Assembly (NCBI RefSeq): GCF_026262505.1
Contig: NC_067206.1
Location: 496,001-560,000, forward strand
DNA length: 64,000 nucleotides
From: Trichomonas vaginalis G3
Taxonomy: Eukaryota > Parabasalia > Trichomonadida > Trichomonadidae
Direction of reading: 5' to 3'
Both the position numbers and the translations under genes were made by a program. Under the pieces are notes generated by a model. That model was not told the DNA's origin. It did not search any database and was given only the letters and a program-made list of their open reading frames with translations. Each line of letters begins with the position of its first letter. Within the stretch, counting starts at the first letter, position 1. Positions 10,138-23,900 of this stretch are shown here, piece by piece.

Positions 10138-10546
10138 AAAATTTAAAATATTATGTCAACGTAATTAACATTGCCACGTCAAAATGCAGCTCAATCAGAG
10201 AAGATTTGTTCATAGAAAAGATTTTTCTTTGATCGAGAATATCTTTTTCTGGAAAATGAACATTTATCACCAGAAAATAAATAACTAAGTCATAATAGAA
10301 AGATATACCAACAGATTGGATGCTCAATTCAAAAACTATTAAAAATTTCAAAATATCTCAAGAGTAGTTAAGAAATAATTTCATACAATGTCTCTCATAT
10401 GAAATAACTTCATAGTGATTAATTATTATTCCCAAACTTGAGATTAAAATAATATTTTCTAAATAATTTGGGAAATTATCAACAGTAAGAACAACACTTT
10501 AGAAGTATGATTGAAAGATACGATAGAATTGTGTTTAAAAACTATA
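10138..10546. other. Intergenic region
   Basis: This 409-nt spacer lies between the Rab stop and the golgin start (both genes minus). It is AT-rich. A 66-codon hydrophobic minus-strand frame (10151-10351) shows no recognisable motif and is probably chance. Confidence 0.5.
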
Positions 10547-11158
10547 TCAGCAAGCACAACCGGAATTTTCAGAATTTTTGTTGCTTGAAGGATTTGGCCT
10601 TGCAGCAGGAGTTGAAATAGGAACTCCATGCGGCGAATTCCTAAGTAGATGATCTGCAATGTAGTTAAACATCTCATGAATACCAGTTCCATCAAGAGCT
10701 GAAGTAAGGAACCACTTCATTCCAGTTTTTTCTGACCATTGGTTAAGCATATCATCACTAACTTGTCTTTCTGAAGCCATATCTGCTTTATTTGCCGCAA
10801 CAATTAATAGAGCGTCATTTCCGGCTATGCGTCTGAAGTTAATTATCCATTCCTCAACGTGCTCAAATGATCTTATTGATGTAATGTCTATAACAATGAT
10901 TCCGACATTTGCATTTCTGTAATAAATTGGACCTAAAGCTCTGAATTTTTCTTGTCCTGCTGTATCCCATATTTGCATCTCTACGTGATCACCGCCAACC
11001 TGCGACAAATGCATTACAAACATAGCTCCAACTGTCGTTTGCTCATTTTTATTGAACTCGTTGTGCACCAGTTTGTTGATTATGGATGTCTTACCTACTG
11101 ACGCATCACCGATTGTAACAACTCGATAAATCGGAGGCGCCTTCTCACCAAGTAACAT
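10547..11158 (-). CDS. Rab-family small GTPase
   Basis: The 203-residue protein carries all guanine-nucleotide motifs: P-loop GDASVGKT (residues 17-24), switch-I threonine in TTVGA (about 41-45), WDTAGQE (64-70), NKAD (123-126) and TSAL (152-155). The C-terminus ends in Cys-Ala-Cys, the CxC type of double geranylgeranylation signal, so the protein should cycle on vesicle membranes. The effector loop and sequence around it do not let me assign a specific Rab subfamily; trichomonads have many lineage-specific Rabs. The short N-terminal extension (MLLGEKAPPIYR) is usual. Confidence 0.93.
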   Translation of the reverse strand: MLLGEKAPPIYRVVTIGDASVGKTSIINKLVHNEFNKNEQTTVGAMFVMHLSQVGGDHVEMQIWDTAGQEKFRALGPIYYRNANVGIIVIDITSIRSFEHVEEWIINFRRIAGNDALLIVAANKADMASERQVSDDMLNQWSEKTGMKWFLTSALDGTGIHEMFNYIADHLLRNSPHGVPISTPAARPNPSSNKNSENSGCAC

Positions 11159-11858
11159 TTGAGGACTGATCGATAAAAATTTCAGATCATATTCTTAATT
11201 ACCAAAGTGTATGCAATATCAATAGGAAAATTTCTGATTCGAAGAATTGAGAAAAAAATCCTTACAATTTTTGTGAAGATGTAAACTTCATTGATTACTT
11301 CGAAAATCGGTAGATCAGTGTCAGGACCACCCTATTAACGAATAGTGAAACACATGGATTGCAATCCTTTCTTTGATCTATTCTTGTTTTATTATACGTT
11401 TATCCATTTCGATGAAGTTTGTGTTTTAGATTCTTGATACACTCCTTAAAATGTTTATTTGCAATGAGTGAATATGCTATCCTACTTATAGGCATTCAGT
11501 TCCAAAAATATCTCCTGATGACATTGTTATTTTGAGATGTCTTTATTATATTCTTTTGTTCTGTGCTTTCAAGAATGAATATTTTAGCTCCATTTAAGGC
11601 AAATATGTTATTTAAATATGGAGTCATCCATCAATTTAAAATAATAAAAATTTCGTTGAATTTATGCATTTCTTTCTGATTGAAGAGAGTAATGAATGCA
11701 ATGGTTTTGTTAAAAAATATGAACATATTTTGAATTCTGAAAGCAATATTTCAAGTTTGATATTCTTCTTATGTTTCTGATTCCATGTATCAAGATTCCA
11801 ATTTTACGTAATATAAACATATTTTAATCAAACAAAATAAAAACAAATATATTAAAGA
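11159..11858. other. Intergenic region
   Basis: This 700-nt spacer separates two minus-strand genes. It is AT-rich without long open frames on either strand, repeats or RNA-like hairpins that I could see. Confidence 0.5.
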
Positions 11859-14324
11859 TTAAGTTTTTCTTGATGCAATTGCAATTTCGACTAAACCTTT
11901 TGATGTTTGAGCAAGAGAAATATATCTTGTTTCCTTATAGAAACATTGACCTTCAAGTAATGCGATATCAGCAAGAGCTTCTGCACAAAGAACTCTACGA
12001 CTTCTATCACAATCTACTTCAAAATCGATGATGTCGCAAAGAGAACAAACAACATCACTGGAAATCTCTTTAAATTCTAATGCTGTGGTTGAACGGATGA
12101 CTTTCCTTTGATAGACAATGCTATTATTCGAAACTATCTTATTACTTTCTCTTATCAATGGCTGTAATGATGACAAGAGATGTATAGTTTTGACACCAAA
12201 TTCAATTGAACTAAGAATATTTTCGCATGTTCTTCTGTATTTTTCATCAGATTTACAAAGCATAACAGCATATAAAAATGATGAATATGAACTTGTTCCT
12301 CTACTAGATAATAATCTTTGTATCAAAAATAAAGCTGGATGGATATCCGTCTTTTGAATGTTTGTACTTATAACATCTGATATCTTTGATAAACAGAATG
12401 CCGAAGTAATGGTGCTCCATGTTTCATTGTCAAATTGATTACAGAAATCTTCCATAGCTTTGCACCAATCCTTGAAATTATTTTTATAACTTGTAAGATC
12501 AGGGATTTGGCTTTTATATTCATTAACGCTTGTATCAACAGCTGTAAGTATATTTTGAGTATCATTCTCGCAAATCTTCTTAAATGACGATAGTCTTCTT
12601 TTATCACAGTATATCTTGGCTTCAAATTCTGTCAAAGCTGATGGTCCGCATTTTTCAAAGATAACTTTGAATACCTGACGTGATAATTCCATTGATCTGT
12701 CACCAGATAAATCACATGAATCAACAGCAATAGAAAGTGCAGTAGTTCTGACAACAACATCTGTAAGAAATGGATTACATTTCTCATTAGATATGCATGA
12801 TAAAATCAAACTTAATAAGAAGAGTGAAGGATTTTCCTTCTCACAAGAAGAAATGATTGTCTTACAATTCATTAATGGAGGGACTGAATCTAATATTATT
12901 TTTGCGTTTGAAACCACACGAGGGTCATTTGATGATGAACATAATTGCAGACATCTGTGAATGATTGTTGTGCAATGTGGATCAAAGTTATCAGGAAAGA
13001 TTTGAATCAAATCATGAACAGCTGCCAAACTTGAAACACAAAGCTTAGAATCATCACAGAGCATACATCTTACTAAATCCTTGGAAACATCTTTCATCGA
13101 ATTAATAATTTCAGATGTTGCACCTCTATCAATAACATCTCTGATTCGAGTGACATATTCCATCTCTTTTCCAGCTGCAAGTCGATAAAAATTCCTCTGA
13201 CTTGGCTTATTAAATTCGAACGGAGTGATTTCAGGCTCACTATCATCATCTAATAAGACATTGTCTTGAGGTTGTTTCTCAACAGGTTGAGGAGGCTCTG
13301 GTTTCTTTGATCTAACTGGAATTGAAGAATGAGGTCTTTCTTGTTGAGATCTAGGTGCCTTTGGAGCAAGAGCAGATACTCTTCTACGTTCAACAGGTTC
13401 ACGACGAGGCGAGAAATCTTGCTTTTGTGGAGGCCTCTGTGTTTTAATTACTTTAGGCGGCTTTTGCGGTTTTTCGATTGGATCTTCTGTTACTATCTTA
13501 ACAGGGGTCTGTTTAGTTTGTGTACGAGGTTTGTAAACGCCATCATCGTTTTCTTCTAATATTTTCTTTTTCATTTTGGAATCTAATCTACTGAAAAACT
13601 CTACAGAGCGTTGCTTTGAGCATGTTTTAATCGATCTTGCAGTTTTCCTTGCATATTGTCTGACAAAAGGAGATGCGTCTTCTAAAAATTTTGCTAAGCA
13701 ATTATAAAATCTTGGCCAATTTGTTCCCAAGCTCTCAGCAGGCCAATTTTGCATTATATTGTTCAAACACATACTTGCTACCAGCTTTTGCTGACTACCT
13801 TTCGATGAGCAGAATGATAAAATGTTTTGAAAAGTTTTTCTTCCAGGACAGAATTTAGAAATAGTAAGGATTGTATTTTTTGCGCAATCAGCAATAAATT
13901 GAGTACCATTTGCAAGTTGCTTTGAAAGTGGTGTAATATAATCACCCATTGTATCAAAATCAGATCCTAATTCTCTTGCAAGTAATGAAATTAATAAACA
14001 ACTTGTTTTAACTAATGCGCTTCTTGAATTTGTTGCTCCATATGTGAGTCCTAAATATAAATCAGGAATTCCTTTTTTGAAACTATCGAATTTTAAAGCC
14101 CCACCATTAATGAATGACATAGCTTGAGTTTCAGCTGCAATAATATCATCCCATTCGGAAGAACTTTGAATCATAGAGACGAGATGTTTCGTTAATTCCG
14201 CTGCTTGCTCATCACTTTTAACTTCATTTGGCGGAATATCTAAACCTACATTATCAAACATCTCTTTTGTCTGTTGAGCTATCTCAGATGCAGTAGGTTT
14301 CCTTGTCGAAGGAACACCCCGCAT
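11859..14324 (-). CDS. CLASP-like TOG/HEAT-repeat microtubule-associated protein
   Basis: The protein has 821 residues. Residues about 40-250 resemble the CLASP N-terminal TOG domain: repeated HEAT helices including LLISLLARELGSDFD, DCAKNTILTI and a segment ending in FVRQYARKTARSI. Residues about 255-375 are a basic Ser/Pro/Arg/Lys-rich linker of the kind that binds the microtubule lattice and plus-end proteins. From about 390 to the end a second helical, HEAT-like region follows. CLASPs stabilise growing microtubule ends at mitotic and cortical sites. A TCACT initiator-like site lies about 27 nt upstream of the ATG at 14322-14324. XMAP215-type or crescerin-type TOG proteins are the alternatives. 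Confidence 0.78.
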   Translation of the reverse strand: MRGVPSTRKPTASEIAQQTKEMFDNVGLDIPPNEVKSDEQAAELTKHLVSMIQSSSEWDDIIAAETQAMSFINGGALKFDSFKKGIPDLYLGLTYGATNSRSALVKTSCLLISLLARELGSDFDTMGDYITPLSKQLANGTQFIADCAKNTILTISKFCPGRKTFQNILSFCSSKGSQQKLVASMCLNNIMQNWPAESLGTNWPRFYNCLAKFLEDASPFVRQYARKTARSIKTCSKQRSVEFFSRLDSKMKKKILEENDDGVYKPRTQTKQTPVKIVTEDPIEKPQKPPKVIKTQRPPQKQDFSPRREPVERRRVSALAPKAPRSQQERPHSSIPVRSKKPEPPQPVEKQPQDNVLLDDDSEPEITPFEFNKPSQRNFYRLAAGKEMEYVTRIRDVIDRGATSEIINSMKDVSKDLVRCMLCDDSKLCVSSLAAVHDLIQIFPDNFDPHCTTIIHRCLQLCSSSNDPRVVSNAKIILDSVPPLMNCKTIISSCEKENPSLFLLSLILSCISNEKCNPFLTDVVVRTTALSIAVDSCDLSGDRSMELSRQVFKVIFEKCGPSALTEFEAKIYCDKRRLSSFKKICENDTQNILTAVDTSVNEYKSQIPDLTSYKNNFKDWCKAMEDFCNQFDNETWSTITSAFCLSKISDVISTNIQKTDIHPALFLIQRLLSSRGTSSYSSFLYAVMLCKSDEKYRRTCENILSSIEFGVKTIHLLSSLQPLIRESNKIVSNNSIVYQRKVIRSTTALEFKEISSDVVCSLCDIIDFEVDCDRSRRVLCAEALADIALLEGQCFYKETRYISLAQTSKGLVEIAIASRKT

Positions 14325-14911
14325 TTTTTAAACGTACACTTCCTAAAAAGTGACAATCCCAGATTTTATAACAATATCTTCAAATGGCTATGAAATTTAA
14401 TCAGGAAACTAGGTTCTTAATAAAAATTTCCCTATAAAATATCTCAAAATCTCAAGACAATTCCAAAAAATTTATCAAATAAAAGGTAAGACAAACAAGC
14501 ATAGCATATGTATAACTCTGGGCAATAAATACATAGAGCATACTTTCAGAAAAATTCAACGACAAAATATTATTTGTAAGAATATATTTTTTCGTTGTCT
14601 ATGCTTTGAAGTAATTTCTGTAGTTAAAATTGAGTAACCATCTTAATCTTTGCAAATTACAAACGGAATTTTCTTATCTTATTCGTAATTTAAAATCTTG
14701 TATAATTTTTTTTGCCTTTTTTAATTGTCTGTGCATATCGATTGATTTGGCTTGGGAAATAGCATCATATGGTTATATTAATATAATTCTGACATGCATG
14801 GAAAGTGGTAGAAAAGACCTCCATTTTTAATGACGATCAACATTTGAGGGGAAAATAATCGCTTGAAAAATACGTTGTAAACCTGGTTCAACCGTTATAT
14901 AATTATTATAT
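14325..14911. other. Divergent intergenic region
   Basis: This 587-nt AT-rich region lies between the divergent CLASP-like and dynein genes and must hold both promoters. Besides the TCACT site at 14349-14353 I found no clear motif. A 66-codon plus-strand frame at 14630-14830 is not convincing. Confidence 0.5.
14349..14353 (-). promoter_or_regulatory. Initiator-like site (TCACT)
   Basis: On the minus strand TCACT matches TCA(+1)Y(T/A), about 27 nt from the start codon of the CLASP-like gene. A five-base match is weak evidence on its own. Confidence 0.35.
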
Positions 14912-17900
14912 ATGTCTAAACAGGAAGAAGCTTTATTTACTGATGAACGTCTTGAATGGCTTAAGACAAAGTTAGTCTTAGGTCTTTCATTGACAGATGT
15001 TCCACGCGAACAATTTGTCGAAGTTCTTACAAAATTCGAATTAGCTGACTTCCTAAATGGCAAAACAAATAGAACTGCAATAATTTTCAGCGCCGTTGAT
15101 AGAACAGAAACTATCGAAAATGACGAAGGAAAGGAAGAAGAGGAAGAAGAAGAACCTTCCGAACCTCCTAAAGAAGGCGAAGAAAAGCCAGCAGAAGGTG
15201 AAGCTCCTGCAGAGGGAGAAGCTACAGACAAGCCAGCTGAAAAGCCTGCTGAAGAAAAACCAGCAGATCCACCAGCTGAACAAGCTCCACCTGCAGAGAA
15301 GCCAGCTGAAGCAGCAGAGCCACCAGCGGAAGGTGCTCCTGCCGAAGGCGCTCCACCAGCTGAAGGCGAAAAGAAAGAGGAGGAAGAAGAAGAGGAAGAA
15401 AAACCTCAAGCTAACAAACAATTAGAAGTTCACGTTACTGATTTAACATTTTACTTCGATGAAATACCATCACTGCCAAATGATGCACGTGTTATGGCTT
15501 TCTACAGTCTCGTAGGACCACGTAGATCAATTCCTCGTGATCCAAAGAAAATCGAAAAGTGTTTCTCATACCAGGTCATTCCAGGTAACTGCCTCGAAGG
15601 CCTCTCTCTTTCTCTTAACAGTGTCTACAAACTTGTTTTCTCAACTCAATGCGATGCTCCACCAGAACATCCAGAGTCTGATCCTCTGGCAGCTGGTGTC
15701 GATGCTGATTTCCTTTCAGTATTCAGCAAGTTTGTCGATGAAATCAATCACTCTGTAACGAAATTACAAACAAAACACGATATTAAATTCCCAACAATTT
15801 CTCAGGGTGATCCAGCACGCCTCGCTCAAGATGAGAAATATTGCGCTGAACTTGATCAAGCACTCGATTCTTACATTACATTAATTTCTCGTACAATCGA
15901 TACTCTTACAAAGCAACAGCCATCATCACCAGGCCCACTCGCTGAAGTCGAGCTCTGGAGATCTCGCTATATTACATCATCATCTCTTCTCGAACAATTA
16001 CATAATCCAGTAATTCCGGAGATCATCAAGATTTTAGAGCACATCGATTCACAAGCTGTTCCAAACTTCGCTACACAGATGGATGAACTTGACAGATATG
16101 TCAAGGAAGCAAAGAGCAACGTTGAATTCCTTTCTCTCTTAGAAAGACACTTCAGAAACCTCGAAACAGCTCCACTTCAAACAGTCTACAACTCAATTCC
16201 ATCAATCATGGACTCTCTCCGTTTGATCTGGATCACATCAAATTATTATAACAATGATACAATCATGCCACCACTTATCGAGCGTATTTCCCAGCAACTT
16301 TGCGACCGTGTACAAGCAGAAATCAAGACATCCATGCTCCATGGACCTCTTGACAAAGCAATTCAACATACAAACACAGCTTACATGGTTTTGACACACT
16401 GGCACGAGAGATTCAACGAGACACGTGCTCTCATCGAAAAGTCCAACCACATTCCTCGTTGGGACTTCGAAGTTTCCCGTCTTTTCGAGAGACCAACTTA
16501 TATCCACGAACGTTGCCGCGAATTAATCAACATTGCTCAGAAGTTACAAGAGCTTTACCTCATTCTCGGCCCAGAGCTCAAGTCCGTTACCAACAATCCA
16601 CGTGTTATCGATGAAACTCGCGAACAAGTTGACAATTTAGTTTCCGCACTCGATCCATTACCATACGAAATCTTCGATAAGAGGCTTAGATCCGCCTGGG
16701 AAGGTTCCTACTCCCGTTTCCTCAGTGGTCACAACAAGATTCAGGAGCAATTAACACAGCTCATCAATACATCATTCAAAGACCTTCGTAGCTCCGAAGC
16801 TGGTCTTGATTTACTCGACAGATTCAAGAAAGTACAGCTTGCAGGCGACATGAAGGCCCAAATGGACACAAAGTACACAGATGTCCTTGAAAAGTACTCA
16901 GAAGAAGTCACAGCGATTGAAGAGCTCTACAACACACAGTGGGCCAATCCACCGATCCTTCCACACCATCCACCAGTTACAGGACGCATTTCCTGGGCAC
17001 GTTCTCTCTTCATCCGCATGAAGAAGCCAATTCTCAGACTCAGAATGCATCCACAGATCACTTCCGCTGCTTCTTACAAGGATGTCAAGGATCACTACAC
17101 GAAAGTTGCCAAGTTGATCGACAAGAACAACCAGCAAGTCTTCAACGAGTGGAACTCCAAGACAGAGTCCATCGCAAGGACAGCTCTAGAGAAGCCAATT
17201 CTCAGAACAACAAAAGGAAAACTTTACAACACTGAAATTGTAAAGCACTTTGTAAACTTCGATCCATCACTTCAACAGCTGATCAACGAAGCAAAGCATC
17301 TCGAGCGCATGGGCTACAAGCTCTCCTTGGATGTTGTCAACGTTCTCCTCCAGTATCCTCACTACAGGAAACTCCAGAGACTTCTCGAGACAATGCTCGC
17401 TGATTGGAACCAAACACTCAACTCAATAAACGCTGATGAAGTTCCAATCATCACTGGCTGCATGCACGCTGTCGAAGAAGTATTTTCTGATGGTGCTTCC
17501 TATCTCAACTGGAACTCTCTCGGTGTCCATGAATTCCTTGGCCGCTGCCAGAGAGCAATTCACCAGTTCAAGTCCGCTGTCAACTCTGTCTCCTCCAATG
17601 TACAGAAGATCAACAAGGCTGTCAAGTTCATTGGTGACTGCTGCACTGTCCCATCAATGGTCATGAAGTGCAGTGACCCAATGCTCTTGTCTGACTTCGC
17701 AAACGCTGTCCAGGAATATCACTCTCAGATGCAGAAAGAGATTTTATCTCAGTTCATCGATATTCCACCTCAATTACGTATCATCGAAGGTAACGCTTTA
17801 TCTGTTATTTCTGTCAATGATAAAGCGACGAAGACAAAGAATCCAAAGGCCAAAGACCAGACACAAAGCATCAACAAGGCTCTCCAGGAATACTACATTC

Positions 17901-20900
17901 TTTGGGAGAACAGAATTCTCAATGCATTGACAAGATCAACACTTTTGTCATTCATCCAATTAAAGATGCTCATTGAGAAGCCACAGTTCACTGTCGAAGC
18001 TCGTTTGGCACCACCAAAGATTGCTTACACACCAGCATTCGATGGCATCACAAAGATCATGACAAAACTTGTTAAAATGATCTTGACAACAGCGAATGTC
18101 TGCTTGCAATGGAAGGAAGGAACATGCATCATTCCATTACAGCAGCAAGGAAACGAAGACTCAGAAGTCGAGTTGAAACACTTCGGCATGAGAGTCCAAC
18201 AAAGTGCGAAAGTCATGGAATTGCACAACGACATTCTTAAGAGCACAGAAGAACTCTGCAAGAAGATCGAACAAGAAGCAGAGAATTTCAACAAATACCA
18301 GCCAATTTGGATTGAAGACAGAAAGACAATCATCGAACAATTCAAGAACAAAGATCCGACAATTGCAGAATTCGATGCAAACCTCGCTAAATACAGAAGT
18401 TTGTCATTGGAAGTTGCAGCTCTTCCGCACAGCTGCGACATCATGTTTGCAACTGTCGAATTCAAGCCAGTCATCGATTCAATCAAAGCAGAATGTGGAC
18501 AATGGCTCGCTGGTTATGGCGGTGCTCTTTCTGATATCCTCAACTCAGAAGTTCAGGAGATGGACGCCAACCTCACAAAGATCGCGACGGACATGAAGAA
18601 GGAGATGAACGAACGTTCTGACCTCGAGTTCGTTCTCCAGACAATCAACCAGGCACGCGATAACTCCGTCAATGTCGAAAGAACAATGGACAACATCGAA
18701 GAACGCGCAAGAACACTCACATGCTACAACTTACCACATCCAGAAGGTTCTGACGCATTGATTGCCAAGTTCAGACAGAGATGGGTTGATATCATGGCAG
18801 AGTCAAAGTCTCTTGATGCTTCTTTGACAACAACGAAAGAAAAGTTCACACAACTCACAAAGGATGAAGTTGATGAATTCATCGGAATCGTTCAGAAATT
18901 CGCTGAGAAGTTCAACAACGAAGGTCCAGGAAACAACGACACACCAATGGACCAAGGTCTTGAATTGGTTATTAAGTTCAAGCAAGAACTCAAAGACCTC
19001 ACAACAAGAAGAGATGAATTGTATCTCGCTGAGAAATTGTTCGGAATTGATAAGACACCCTTCCCACAACTCACAAACATCGGTGCAACATTGAACAATC
19101 TCCAGCAGATTTATCAGTTGTACGATGACCAGACAAGAACAATGAATGAGTGGTCACAGATGTTATGGAGCGAAGTCGACATCAACATGTTAATTAACGG
19201 TGTCGATGGCTTCGAAGCCGCACTTAGGAAGTTACCACGTGATCTCCGTGGTCTTCCTCCATACGAATACATCAAGAACGATCTCGCCAAGTTCAAAGAA
19301 TCACTTCCAATCTTCCAGGATCTCAAGAACGACGCACTCAGAGACCGCCACTGGTCAGAGATGATGGTCAAGACCGGCGCTGGCATTGATTTCAAGCCAA
19401 ACGCTGTCACATTGGCCAACATTTTCAAGATGAACCTCACACAATTCGCTGATGTCATTGCTGAAGTTACAGTCACAGCCATGAAAGAATTGTCCATCGA
19501 AAAAGGTATCCAGGAATTATCCGATACATGGAACAAGATGAGATTCACAATCCACGACTACAAGAGAACACCAACATCAACAGAAGTCCGTGGTATGATT
19601 CTCTCAGGTATCGATGAAATTCTTTCTGTTCTCGATGATAACAAGATGAAACTCCAGACACTTTCATCATCCAGATTCGTTGCTTACTTCTCACGCGCTG
19701 TCCACGATTGGGAAGTCTTGCTTTCACAGATCACAGATTTAGTCCAAGTCTGGTTGCAAGTACAGCTCAAGTGGATGTATCTCGAGTCAATCTTCATTGG
19801 CTCAGAAGATATCAAGCAGCAACTTCCAGAAGAAGCAGCAATGTTCAAAGGAATTGATGAAAAGTGGAACAGATTAATGCAGGAAACAAAGAAGAACACA
19901 TTAATCATCTACGCAGCCAAGCAACCAGATAGATTGAACACATTACAGCACCTCGCAACATCACTTGATAAGTGCCAGCGCTCTCTTTCTGATTATCTCG
20001 AAACAAAGCGTTGCGCGTTCCCACGTTTCTTCTTCATTTCCGATGATGAATTGCTTTCCATCCTCGGTTCTGGTGATCCAACATCCGTCCAGCAGCACAT
20101 GATCAAGTTGTTCGATAACTGCGAGTCCCTTATCTTCAAGCAGTCTCGTGGCTCAACAAACGCAACAGGTATGATCTCATCAGAGAAGGAACAATACGAG
20201 TTCAGAACACCTGTTCAATGCGAAGGCGCCGTCGAAAACTGGATGCTTTCAATCGAACACGAGATGCAGACAACACTCCATCAGATCATGAAAGAGTCAG
20301 TTATCGCATATCCAAAGTCATCACGTACAACATGGATCATGAACTACATCGGTATGTGCGTTCTCATGGTTTCACAGATTTGGTGGACATACGAAGTCGA
20401 AGATGCTTTCAGACAAGTCAGAGCAGGAAACAAACTCGCCATGAAGCAGATGAGACAGAAATTGATCAACCAAATCACAGATATCGTCGGATTGGTCAGA
20501 TCTAACCTCGACAGACAATCACGTCTTAAGATCAACACATTGATCATCGTCGATGTCCACGCCCGTGATTTAGTCGATGGCTTTGTCAGAGATTCAATCC
20601 TCGATGCCAGAGAATTCCAGTGGGAATCACAACTCAGATACTACTGGGACCGTGCTGCAGATGATGTCTCCATCAGACAGTGCACAGGCACATTCCAGAC
20701 AGCCTACGAATACATGGGTCTCAACGGCCGTCTCGTCATCACTCCTCTTACAGACAGATGCATCATGACACTCACACAGGCTCTTTCCATGGGCTTCGGC
20801 GGTTCTCCAGCTGGTCCAGCAGGTACAGGCAAGACAGAGACAGTTAAGGATCTCGCCAAGGCCATGTGCAGATTGTGCAACGTTTTCAACTGCGGTGAAG

Positions 20901-23900
20901 GCTTGGATCACAAGGCTATGGCTAGAATCTTCTCAGGTCTCGTCCAGACAGGTGGCTGGGGATGCTTCGATGAATTCAACCGTATCGAACCAGAAGTTCT
21001 TTCCGTTATTTCCGGCCACATCAGAATCATCCAATCCGCTGCTAAAGCTGGTGTCAGACAGTTCGTTTTCGAAGGCAGAAAGATCCCACTCAATCCAAAC
21101 TTCGGTATCTTCATCACAATGAACCCAGGTTACGCCGGCCGTTCCGAACTTCCAGATAACTTGAAGGCTATGTTCAGACCAGTCGTTATGGTCGTCCCAG
21201 ATAAAGAACTTATTTGCGAGGTTATGCTCTTCTCAGAAGGTTTCGAAACAAACACACACATGCTCGCAAGAAAGATGATCACAATCTACGAAATGGCTGC
21301 CGGTCAACTCTCAAAGCAGCACCACTACGACTGGGGTCTTCGTGCTCTTAAGTCCGTTCTCAGACGTGCTGGTGAACTCAAGCGCGCAAACGTTGAAATG
21401 AGAGAAGAAGTCGTCTTGATGACAGCCATCAGAGATATGAACATGCCAAAGTTCATCTTCGAAGATGCTCCTCTTTTCGTTGGCTTGCTTAATGACCTCT
21501 TCCCAGATGTCGAACTCGAGCCAATCCACCATCCAACACTCTCAGAAAAGACAGCTGAAATCTTCAACGAATTGTCCTATTCAAAGATGACAGAAGAAAT
21601 GGACAAAGTCGTTCAGCTTCACGAAACAATGGGTGCAAGACACACATCAATGGTTGTCGGTGGAACAGGCGGTGGCAAGTCTGTCATCATCGACGTTTTG
21701 TCCAAGGCACAAACAAGACTTGGAACACTCACAAGACTCTACACAATCAATCCAAAGGCATGCACAGTTCAAGAGCTTTACGGTGTCTTGGATCCAACAA
21801 CACGTGATTGGAAGTGGGGCTTGTTCTCAAAGATCTTCAAGAACATCAACCAGGCAACAGACAAGAAGGAAGCCAGATACATCGTTTTCGATGGTGATGT
21901 CGATGCTGTTTGGGTCGAAAACATGAACTCCGTCATGGATGATAACAAACTTTTGACACTTGCTAACTCAGAACGTATTCGTTTGATGCCACACTGCGCT
22001 TTGCTTTTCGAAGTCGGCAACTTGCAATACGCTTCTCCAGCTACAGTTTCTCGTTGCGGTATGGTTTTCATGGATCCTCGCAACCTCGGATTCACTCCAT
22101 ACTACGAGAGATGGCTCAGAATGCACAAGCGCGCCGAGATTCCAATTCTCAACGGCCTCTTCGAGCGCTACGTCACACCATGCGTCAACTTCATCCTCGG
22201 AAAGGTCAGCGACCAAGGCACACAACCACCACTCCAGACAATCATCCCTGTCACACCATTGAACATGGTTGCACAGCTCTGCACAATCATCGAGGCACTT
22301 TTGCCACCAGAATCACAGGAACTCAAGGACGCCGAAGTCATTGAGTCCCTCTTCATCTTCGCTATCATTTGGTCTCTCGGTGGCCAACTCGTCGAAGATT
22401 CAATGCTCAAGTTCGACCAGTTCGTCAAGCGCCTCTCCAACTGGGTTGTCATCGATGCACCAGGCCGTTATGCAAAGGCTGGCCAGTTACCAGGTACATC
22501 ACCAACATTGTACGAGTTCGAGTTCAACATCGAACAGGCACAATGGGTTCCATGGGCAGCAAGAATCGGCGGCTACGAGATCCCTGTTGGTGCTCCATTC
22601 AACTCCATCATTGTTCCAACAGTCGACACAGTTCGTAACCAGTTCTTGCTCCAGGCAATTGTCTCCAAGGTCCACAGACCACTTTTGTTTGTTGGTAAGT
22701 CCGGTACTGCAAAGACAGCCGCTGTCCAGAACTTCATGTCCAACTTGGATCAGGACGCCTTCATGACAAGAACACTCAACTTCTCCAACTGCACAACATC
22801 AATGGATGTTCAGATGTCTCTTGAAGAAAACTTCGATTACCCAACAAAGGATTCCGCTGTTCCACAAGGTGGCAAGGACATGATTTTGTTCATCGATGAT
22901 GTCAACATGCCAACAGTCGATATCTACGGTACACAGCAGCCAATCGCTTTGCTCAAGCTTCTCATTGACAGAGGAGGCATGTACGAGCGCGGTGGCGATC
23001 TCATTTGGCGCCATGTCAACAAGGTTTCATACATCTCAGCCATGGCTCCTCCAGGTGGTGCCCGTGCGATGTTGGATCCACGTTTCACATCATTGTTCAA
23101 CATCATCCACGTCATTTCTCCATCTGATGAATCACTTCACCACATCTTCAACACAATCATGAACCACCACACAAGGAACTTCTCAGAAGAAATCCAGCAC
23201 GCAGGAAAGACAGTCATCGACGCAACAATCACATTCTACGAGGACATTGTTGCTAAGTTGCCTCCAACACCATCAAAGTTCCACTACTTGTTCAACCTTC
23301 GTGATCTTTCAAGAGTTTTCGAAGGTATCTGCAAGTCAACACCATCCAAGTTCCCAACACTCGGTCCGTTCATCCACTTGTGGCGTAACGAGTGCCTTCG
23401 TGTATTCCACGATCGTCTTATCAACATGGATGACAGAAACTTCGTAATGAACAAAGTTGAGTCTCTTATCGACATCCACTTCCCAAGTGTCAGAGACGAA
23501 GCCCTCGCCAATCCATCCTTATTCGGTGACTTCATCAACGAAGGTGGCGATGGACCAGCCATTTACCAGGATCTCAAGGGATACGAGCCACTTCTCAAGC
23601 ACTTCACAGAACTCCTTGAAGATTACTCCATCGCGAAGAAGACAACATCCAACCTGATCTTGTTCAACTACGTTATCGAGCACTTGACACGTATCTTGAG
23701 AATCATCAGAACACCACGTGGTAACGCTCTCTTGATCGGTATCGGTGGTTCTGGTAAGAAGTCTCTCACAAGATTGGCTGCATTCGCTGCTGGCTACGAT
23801 GTCTTTGAAATCACTCTCACAAGAACATACAACGAGAACGATTTCAGAGAAGAACTTCGCAAGCTCTACAAGATGGTCGGTGTCGAACGCAAGCAGGTCG

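Noticed and set aside
12118-12357. Plus-strand frame inside the CLASP-like gene
   Set aside because: Antisense shadow of a well-supported gene.
14630-14830. 66-codon plus-strand frame upstream of dynein
   Set aside because: Phe/Ile/Cys-rich composition reflects T-rich spacer sequence; no motif.
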